From Aphelenchoides besseyi (Eukaryota > Nematoda > Chromadorea > Rhabditida > Aphelenchoididae): DNA of 64,000 bases. The position numbers and the translations under genes are program-made. Below, piece by piece: positions 55,430 to 64,000 of this stretch. Below the pieces are notes generated by a model. It made no database searches. It was not told where the DNA came from and worked only from the letters and a program-made list of their open reading frames with translations. Where the stretch lies: contig JAMPIQ010000002.1 of the NCBI GenBank assembly GCA_024699855.1, forward strand, positions 14,322,001-14,386,000. The letters run 5' to 3'. Each line of letters starts with the position of its first letter. The stretch's first letter is position 1.

Positions 55430-58017
55430 TCATGAATTCAGCAGATTTCGTTCTTCGGATTCGTCTGTTGCTAAAACAATTATAAGGTTGTTTATTCGCT
55501 TCATACTCACCTGATCGCATTGTTCGCGGTGGACTTCGAGAGTTAAGAATGCGGTTTGGTATCGCATTGAATGCTCCATGAGATCGTGACGAATCGTCTC
55601 CATCGATTCCGTCCGTGTAATTTGGAACTGACAACTCATCGGTTACTGAATCGTAGGTCATTGGAGGTCGAACTTGTGCTAAAATCTTTCCCAATTCCAA
55701 TTCTCCACTATTCGGCCCATGACCGTTCATCATCGGTGCTGGAGCAGGTACGGAGCGATCGGTGTTTCCGTTGCAATGAACGTGCGGATTTGTTCGCGGT
55801 GTCCGTCTGCCAGAGGTTACTCGACGCATCGAATTTGTGCTGCCATTCGATTGATGAATTTGACGGCCAGACGGATGCTGTTGAGCAAAAATCGGCGGTG
55901 GTGGAATTGGATTTGACGGAACCTGTGGTCCATAACCATTACTGGTGATTGTTGTCGAAGCGTAAGGTGATGGATCGTCTTCATATGTCATCAACGAATG
56001 CGGTGGTGGTAAAGTGTTCGGTAGAATGGCGTAGTGATATTGCGCTTCATCTCCACGATTTAATGTTGAATTGGACGACAAGTACGGACCACTATAATGA
56101 GGTCGCAATGCTGTGCCGTAGGCGTTGATCAAATTCTGTGCTGCTGCATTGGCGCAACAGGCGTGATGAGCTGAGGTCGTATGATAGTAATGTGGTGGTG
56201 TGCGTGGACTAGCGAGTTGAGGCATGTTGTGATGACCAGGAATATGATGAGCATGCGGTAACGTCGGTTGCATATGAAATGGCATCGATGTTTCCGGCCA
56301 ATATTCTTCACGACTCGCCGCAACACTTCCATCGTTGATTTTGATGTTTGCAAAATCATCACTTGGCGGACAACTTCGACGTTCGCGTGGTGCTTTGGTT
56401 CGATTCCAACGTTTACATCCGAAAATAATCGCCAATGCGAATAGTAAAACCGCCAAAAGAGCACCACCGGCTGCTAACCAAAAGATTGGAGCCGCACCAA
56501 CATGACGATGTTCACCGTACAATTTTTGATGTCGTTGTAAAGTGGCTTCGTCTACAATTCAGAACGATAAGTTTTTGTAACACAGAAAAGTACTTACTCA
56601 TCGTAAAAAGCTCCGTACTAACGAAATCACTGCGACCAAAACCATTTAAAGCGGCAATATGCGCTTGATATGCGTTTCCCGGTCTCATGTTCTTCAACGT
56701 AATACTACGGGCATTTGCTTTGGTACGAATCGTGTTTTCATAGCTGGAACTGTTGTCAACAAATCGAATATCGAATCCTCTCAGGGTTCCATGAACATCA
56801 TTTGCAGCTGGCGGCATGAACGCAATCATCACTGACGTCAAGTTTTCCATTCGCGCAAAAACCTGACGTGGTGGTCCCGGTTTGCCTTCGGGAGTTTGCA
56901 GTTCCATTGAATTGGAGGGTGTGAGATTCTTTTGGCCGCGATACGGAATCAAAAAGAAATCATAAACCGAAAACGGTTGAAGTCCGTCGATGATCGCCGA
57001 AGTTGATTTCGGAGTCGTCAAATTGATCATCGTGCGACCATCAGACAACGGCGGTCCTCGCCACGTAAGATAGAAGCCGTCATGATCAAGTCCCTCAATT
57101 TTGTTCCAATTGATGAGTGCCGAGTTGCCACCCATCGAATGAACAGAAATGATTTTGACCGTTTTGTTGAGCACCGGTTCAGTACGAGACTCAATGTGAT
57201 CTAAACGAGAAGTTAAAGTTGTTTCAAGAAAAAACACTGACCGTTGACTACATATGCAATATTGGCGATAGGCGATGGTTCTCCGGCACCTCTCGCGTTG
57301 TTGGCTCGAACCATGAACCAATACATAGCTCCGGGTTTTGCATCCGTCATCAAATAACGAGTTGGAATGATTCGTTCGCCAATCGTGATCCAAGTCTATA
57401 AATTTAACACATCAAACTTTTTGAGAATTTGCATATTCATACTTACCGGTGGCTTTTCGCTCGGGCTCCAATAGCGAACTGTGTAGTGGCTAATTGGCGA
57501 GTCGCCGGTGTGCTCCGGTGGATTCCACTCGATTTCTAAGCCGCTGCCATCTTTCAGCGGTTTAATTCGTGGCTGACTCGGAGCACTAGGAAGAGCGGTT
57601 TTGTCCGGCATTCGGTCGAAAACAACTGACGGATTATTGTGTTCTGTAAATAGGATTTTGATTCGCATTTGCGGATATTATAATCGTACCTTCCACTTGC
57701 AATAACGCCGACCATTTGTCCAAACCGGCTGCCGTCTCGACTTGACAAATATACTCACCGGAGTCCGATTTCCTGCAAAATCAATTGTCAAGATGTTCAA
57801 GCAAAGATTGTTACCTTAAATCAGAAATCCGAAGTGTTCCCGAAGGTGCCTGATTGAAACGTGAGTTCTGTTCAATACGCTCGCCGTTTCGATACCAAGT
57901 CACGTTTACTTGGTTGTCAACATTTGCTTGACATGGAAGCATGGCAAGGTCTCGGACGGGTATGGTTTGCGCCGAAGGACCATAGATAATAAGCGGCGGT
58001 GGTGTAAATTCCGAAGC
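55430..58017 (-). CDS. sax-3: ROBO/SAX-3-like axon guidance receptor, 3' exons (5' part not found)
   Basis: ROBO proteins are Slit receptors controlling axon midline crossing and cell migration. The visible part starts within an acceptor at 58017 with SEFTPPPLIIYGPSAQTIPV, an Ig domain (MLPCQANVDNQVNVTWYRNG ... SGTLRISDL; SGEYICQVE). Three fibronectin III domains follow (PSAPSQPRIKPLKDGSGLEI; WNKIEGLDHDGFYLTWRGPP; PGPPRQVFARMENLTSVMIA), then a membrane segment IFWLAAGGALLAVLLFALAI. The long cytoplasmic tail carries a CC0-type motif (DPSPYASTTI), a YHYAIL tyrosine site and Ena-binding proline stretches (NPIPPPPIFAQQ). The tail ends, after a last 45-bp intron, as TDESEERNLLNS (TGA 55430-55432). 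Ig domains 1-4 and the signal peptide, normally present, are not in the window. Confidence 0.9.
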
Positions 58018-61000
58018 TAAAACAAAAACAATTAAGAGCTTGAAAACACTTTTTTGGAGTTTGTTTTCAGTTATAGTTTCTAATGGAACATACTTCCGTT
58101 TGAACACTCAGATGGGTTGTATAAACAACTTAGTGACAAGGTGGTTGTCAAATTGAGAAAAGCGCCGAGCACCATTTTTAGCTCTCAATTTGATTGGTGT
58201 AAGTTTAGAGATTGGAAACCCGAAGAAGATGAAATGGAACAGGAAAATCTGCTCTTGTCATTCGGAATGGTTATCGGCTTTTCCAGACGGCCGCGTTACA
58301 TTCCTCGTTTTCTCTTCGATACGATTGGTTTTTCTCACAGTCGGCCGTGAATACGAAAAAAATTTGAATTGAATAGCCTATAGCAAATGCTCCTAAAAGT
58401 GATCAGTCGGTTTGGTCGAATATTCGCGCTGTCATCGAACATTTCCGCGTACTCACTGGCCGAGCTTAACCACCGACTATGAGACTCAAAAGGATTAAAA
58501 ACAGTTGAAATGAACAGAGTTTAGGTTCAATCAGAAGAAGCTAAATGTAAAGATGAATTGCGCAACAGTCGAAATGTCAACTTAGATCGTTGAAAGCGGC
58601 CAAATGACGCGCAATAAATCGCCAAAAACCACTTGTCAATTTGATCTTCAAGTTAATTAAACCAATGACAACCCAATAAAAAAAAGTTCGCCCTAACAAA
58701 GTTGACGACAAGTACACGACTCAGAACGACTTGGACAGCAACATTGCCTATCAGTTATCCGCACTGACAGGCGGACGAGATTGTTCACCGCAACAGATTA
58801 CATACTCCCGATTGACCGAATGGATTTGAGTGACGGTGGAAAAAGACTCGGCCGCGGCATCATAAACCAGTTAGTTTCGTGACAAGTTCTCTCGGCCATT
58901 ACCCACAAATGTTAACGTTTTGTCCGCTTTGACTAATGAACGAATTGGCCTAATGGCGAAGTGCTAAATCACTTTTTGTCGGACATTCGTTTGTTTGAGG
59001 GCAACGAGAGGTCAACGTAAAGATTCAGATAACTACATAGCAATGTTCCCGAAAATAAAACAATTCGACTCAAAACAATCCAAGCGTTGAAGGAACTAAA
59101 ACAAAGGATCTCCGTCCGTCGCTGCTGAGTGTAAATTGAGTTTGAATGGAAGTTTCAGTTTACCATTAAACCTCATTGTACGCTTCACACTCTCCAAATT
59201 CACGTTCAAACCGTTGGACAAACCGGAAATCCGACTCGAAAATGTCCATTGTCACAACAAAGTCGGACGAAGAAGCTCGGACACAATAATTCAATGATGT
59301 GTCTCAAAATTTAATAGACTCAATCGGAACAAAAACGTTTCGCCAACACGATTCAGATAGGTAGTTGAATGATAATCGGCTGTGAACTTGGAAACCAGAG
59401 ACAACGAGCGTAACGACGATACAAAAAACGTGACCACGAGCAAATGTGTTCACTTCCATCGGTCGCCGTGGTCATTCAATGGCGATCGAATTGGACCAAA
59501 CGGATACTTGAGTTTGGAATATTACGTACGCATCGATCGTGTACAAATTTTTGTCGATTGTTCGCAAACAGAAGCCGTGAGACTGCGCTGAAGGCGACGA
59601 GAAGTGGGCAGAACAACGGCAGTAGGTAATAAATTTGAGTGGAAGGACGATCGCTCCGTCGGGCCAAGTGGAATCGTGGACTTTGCGATTGATGTGAGAA
59701 AAAGCGATGACGTTCGATGGCCACGCGACTTTCAATACGCGATATGAACAGTCCGATTGAACACAAAAGTAACCGACGGTCTTACACTTCGATCAGTGGA
59801 AAACGATTTGCAAGTCAATTTGAAGGGGGACCGCGGTCACAACAATACACGCTGTGAAACAACGATTACGCACTAATTCCAACCCACTACTTCGCATAAT
59901 CAATCCGAGAAAAAACATTTGAGCTAGTGGAAGGTCCACGGTGGTTCTCTGTCGCTAAGCTTCAAAACGAATCGTGAGTTTACATAACGCAATTCAACTA
60001 CTCGTGGATGAAATCGAATCGTTTTTGGTTGTGCCGTCAAGAGCGGCAACTTCGACAAACATACACGAGGATCCTGAATCGCGTACGCTATTTAAGCGAA
60101 TCAATTGGGCGTTTTGGTCGCTTATTTGTTTACCCACTTGGATCGATATTTCAACTTAACGAGCGCGTCAGATCAATGACAATAAAAGCGGCACGATCAA
60201 AACGAAGTCGATGAAGCGATTGAAAACATTTTCCGCAATCTGGCGCCCGGAACTCTGTGGTTTATAAAACAAAACGATTTCGAATACGAGGAAAATGGAC
60301 ACCCGAGACTTCAACGATTATCGCCTTTCTATTCGAAGGTCACTCGCCAGCGGTTGTCGGAGTCTGTCGCTCAATATCCGGCCCACCAACCGAGTCGAAG
60401 ATTTTGGTAACGCGGAGATCAACAGCGCAATATCGAAATTCAAACCACGAACAAGCAGGTGTTCTATTGGGTTAATAAGCGTAGACTGACGATACAAGAT
60501 ATTTCGAATTCAAAACCCGCTGACGCATAGATGTGATGTAAACTCTTAACGGCAGCCATTTGACGACATCGACGAGCATTGAAAACATCGATCGCACCCC
60601 AACTCGTGTTTTTATGAGCCATCGGTCAAATTCTCTCGATGGCTGACAATGTAAACAGAATTTGCGAAAGTTCAAAATCACTTTGGTGAAGGAGAAGCCT
60701 CGTTATCTGGTGTTCAGATCAGTGGTCTGAAGTGACTCGAACTTGGCGGTAATCGTAAAAAAACAGTTGAATTAAAAGCGAATAAAACAGCGACACACTC
60801 AAAGAATTTACGATACGAAGACAAGATCTGCAAATTAGAGACTTCGATCTGAACATAAAATGCTGAAATTCGCCTTCGAATTTGAAGATGATCGTTGGAA
60901 AGCTTATGGACGCGAAAACAGAAAACGTCTCGACTAGCGAAAACAAACCGATCGTAATGAACTGAAAGGTGAGCGGATCTGCAAAGACGGTAAATCCGCC

Positions 61001-64000
61001 GAAAACCCAATAAAACGCGGACGGCGACCAATCACAGAGGTAATTTCGTCGAGGAAAACGCACTAAAACCGATGCAAAAAACGGCACCGGACATTGCGAT
61101 TTTACGAGCTTGATCGGCACACTACGCAGTTGCCGTCACCTTCGTCGGCATCTCCCGTTGTGGCTTCGAAACTACCGGCATGGGAATAAAGAGATTAATT
61201 TCCGAGATCGACCATCGCTGTAAGGCCAAATACCGCAGATGTGCAATTGGCGCGCGAATATGCACATTGATAGTCTGCAATTAAGCGCTTCCGTGCTGCA
61301 AAGTTCGTGCCTTCAGATTGTTGGTCGATCAGATAAACGAACGTTACAAAACACTAACAGTTTTTCTGCATGAGTGTCATCTTGTAACCTTTGAGTTTGC
61401 TGCCAATGACCTCACGCATTCGAACTGTTCGATGGGAATGCGAATTGACGCGTTTCATAGACCCCATCTTGATCTTATTCACGGTCCAGTGAAAAGACAC
61501 ACAAATGAGAGTGCGAAAAGGCGTGAAAGAAGAGGTGAGAATTGGCGGATGACCGGCGGCTCCGTTTGCACGTTGCAATTCTTGCCGCCTTCAACTGTTC
61601 GTCGAGTTAATTGACGAGCGAGCTGTAAAAGGACGCGATTTGGAAGTGTGTTTATACTCGAAACTTCTCATGCCATTCATCACCAAAACATGGAGTCTGC
61701 AGTTGACAAAATCGAAGCTCGTTTTGGATAACAACAAAAACGGTTTGCTGAAGTAGTTTCGAAGATGTTTCAATCAAAAATTGCAACCGAAACTTAAACA
61801 AAGTTCTTATATTGACGTAAAAGTTTGTATGTTTTACTGCGAAAACCGAAAGTTTTGGTTGTTAATGAGAATGTCGAATGGAAATCCGGTCCGGTAAAAG
61901 AATTAGCCGCATTCACGAGTGGACAAGACGAGGATAACACGACCACATGATGACCAATGGCTACTCCCTCCAATTTGCTAAATAAATGAAGAGAAAACGT
62001 AGTCGAAAAAGAAGTTTGTTGGAAGTCAATGAGCCTGAGGTTTCTTGTCCATGCAAAAAGGGTTTTGTCTTCGAATGAAAATACGCGTTTTTGACATGCT
62101 TCTAAACAACAATATGCCATTGGATTAGTTTTTTGGGGGCCTTCATCATCGTCGGGAGTGGCGACATTCCCGAAAGTCATGCGACCACAGGCTTCTGGCC
62201 GCTCCATTCTAATGACTGGTAAAATGGACTACGACCATAAACGTAATGTCCATGATGTCGTGAGCAAGCAATCGCACACGAAAGTTTCCCGCCTGAATGT
62301 CAGCCGCGTAATTGGACGGCCATTGATGCAATGCGGGACACCGGAAATTGGAAACCAAAACGTTTTGCTCAATCGCCGACTTCTGACTCAAGTTCACGGT
62401 TACAAAAGCGACCCGCACGAAATCTGGAATGCAAATTCATCGTGCCGTTTCGTGGCCGCCGACGATCAAACAAATAGCTCGGTTAGTTTTCGGTCGAATT
62501 TGTGTTAGCGATTTGCCCCGATGCGGGAGACTAATCCGAATGGCAAAACTTTGACGATAACTAGTGGGTGTTTTTGTTCGAAAACTGGCAATTACCTTTC
62601 ATGTTGCAAGTGCGAAATCAAGTTCACTAGCGACTAGTCAGCAAAGAGCGATTTTACTGGAGAAGAAGATAAAATGTTCGAAACCGCAGAAAACGAAAAG
62701 CGGCGCCCTTTCTGGAGCGATCGAGAATCGATGAATCAGAAGAGACAGACAACGAGCATAATGGCTTTTGCGCACAAAAGAGTTTCTTTCCAATTTGAAG
62801 TCAAACAATCTCCACACACAAAAAAATACGTTTTTCCCGTAAAGGTCACAAGAACCAAATGGCAAATTTGGCATCAAACAAACGCGCCCATCGGCCGAAG
62901 AGCGTTACGATCTCAAAAGCAGATTGGAGAGAAGACTACGAGTATAGAAACAAGAAAGAACTGAATCATAGATTGGCCAACTGACATCTAAAGATCGTGA
63001 TTAAGAGCAGTCATTAGTCGAGAATGCGAATTGACTAACTATCGAATCATTCACAGGTCTTGTGGTAGTCGCCATACCGTTGGCCAACCTGTGAGTTTTG
63101 TTTTGAGAGAGGCGGTCACCGAAAGTGCTCATTCGAATGACCATGTTTCCAATGCGATCTTCGAAAACAATACACGTGCTCCCGTTAAACGAGCGCACAT
63201 TACAAAGAAAAAAGACGTTGAATGTGCCGTCCGATGCGTTGAAGCGCATCAGTTAGCTAAAGAGCTACAGAATGGACCAAAAGCACTCATTTAAACTTGC
63301 GGCAAACGGTGGGCCGGAAAGAGTAGAACAATCAAACGACATACTGTGACAATCGTGGAACAAGCAAATGGATGGTCGAGAATTCGAATGAATAGGCGGT
63401 TTCGAGATTCAAACGAACGGTCAACACCGGTGAAAGCGAACAGGAAGATTAACGAGCGGCCGGGTATTCGTGTTTATTAGTCTTCGAGGCGGACATGTTC
63501 ATTCGGACCATTTCGGCGAACAATTGTCGTGGAATAATCGTAATCCCCGCGGCCTCGACAATCAAAAACGTCAGAAAGGAGAGTCGCGCAGCCATCAACC
63601 GGAACACTGAATTGCCCGTGACCAACGGTGTCAAATTTGGATTTTGGCCACTAATGCGCTTGAGCAGTTTGAATTGTAAGTCTCTCATTTGGGCGCGGGG
63701 GTTTTACAGAAACCGTAAATGCCGACCGAGTGTTGGAGGAGCTTGACTTTCGAAGAAGAATGTTGTCGAGAAAACAAATGCCGCCTCTGCAAGCCGTTCG
63801 GGATCGGATTTCCAACCGGTATGGCGGCGTCAGTTTTAAAGCAAAGGCCGTAAACCTGAGATTACGCATTGACTCTAAATTGCCATCATAGCGGTCAATG
63901 CCCGCAACCAATTCATGGCCTTCCAACAGGTCGCCGCGAAAAGCATGAGAAAAAAACACTTGGACGCCCCGAATCAATTGCTAATACACGACAATCGATA
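58018..64000. other. Six kilobases without a recognisable exon
   Basis: Upstream (minus-strand sense) of the first visible ROBO-like exon. No Ig-domain exon, signal peptide or other family was found on either strand. Scattered 60-135-codon open frames look like chance. It is most simply a long intron of the ROBO-like gene, with the upstream exons beyond the window. Confidence 0.5.

Noticed and set aside
57811..58107. Apparent signal peptide (KLLIVFVLA) in frame before the ROBO Ig domain, suggesting a short receptor
   Set aside because: The frame opens at GTG, not ATG, and the hydrophobic run is the pyrimidine-rich intron end GTTTTTGTTTTAG read through; a splice acceptor explains it better.

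Overview
The window looks like a nematode nuclear genome. Introns are mostly 40-50 bp, start with GT and end in TTTAG or TTTCAG. Genes are compact and lie on both strands. Several start codons follow a TTTAG/TTCAG that could be a spliced-leader acceptor. The mobile DNA includes a Tc5-type element whose transposase has the cysteine-rich tail typical of nematode Tc5, and a BEL/Pao element with a phlebovirus-like glycoprotein. The species is not determinable from this alone. All gene calls are my own hand-spliced reading; no database search was run.

Left part (1-20.8 kb), housekeeping and signalling genes: a Roquin/RLE-1-like RNA-binding protein and an EEF1AKMT1-like lysine methyltransferase (minus strand, 184 bp apart, candidate operon); an MKK3/6-type MAP kinase kinase (plus); an unidentified nuclear-looking protein (minus); an S9 prolyl-oligopeptidase-family hydrolase (plus); HSDL2 with its SCP2 domain (minus); a Q/P-rich protein (minus); the ESCRT-I subunit VPS37 (minus); and a coiled-coil protein (minus).

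21.8-29.5 kb is a stack of transposons: a 654-bp mariner-derived element with 188-bp inverted repeats; a decayed Helitron Rep fragment; a Ginger-like element inserted at a TATA target; and, inside the Ginger coding exon, a Tc5-like element inserted at TTA. Helitron, Ginger and Tc5 coding regions all carry stops or frameshifts. The Tc5 inverted repeat runs into a tRNA-like sequence. The last two exons of an unidentified gene follow at 29.6-30.0 kb.

30.7-36.6 kb holds two lipid enzymes: hormone-sensitive lipase (plus) and a GPAT3/4-type glycerol-3-phosphate acyltransferase (minus). 36.6-40.8 kb is mostly unassigned, with a possible VIT/vWA-type remnant and an inverted-repeat insert.

41,621-51,019 is a young, complete BEL/Pao LTR element with one LTR difference and a 5-bp target duplication. 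It interrupts an exon of a host gene. Its single 2,613-codon frame covers gag, protease, RT/RNase H, integrase and a phlebovirus Gc-like envelope. Downstream of env, before the 3' LTR, is a second unit: a TATA box and a proline-rich, IAP-like RING reading frame carrying an in-frame TAG. This is the most unusual item in the window.

Right part: an unresolved small gene, a secreted cysteine-rich TIL-domain protein (minus), and the 3' half of a ROBO/SAX-3 axon-guidance receptor (minus), followed by about 6 kb with no recognisable exon up to the window end.
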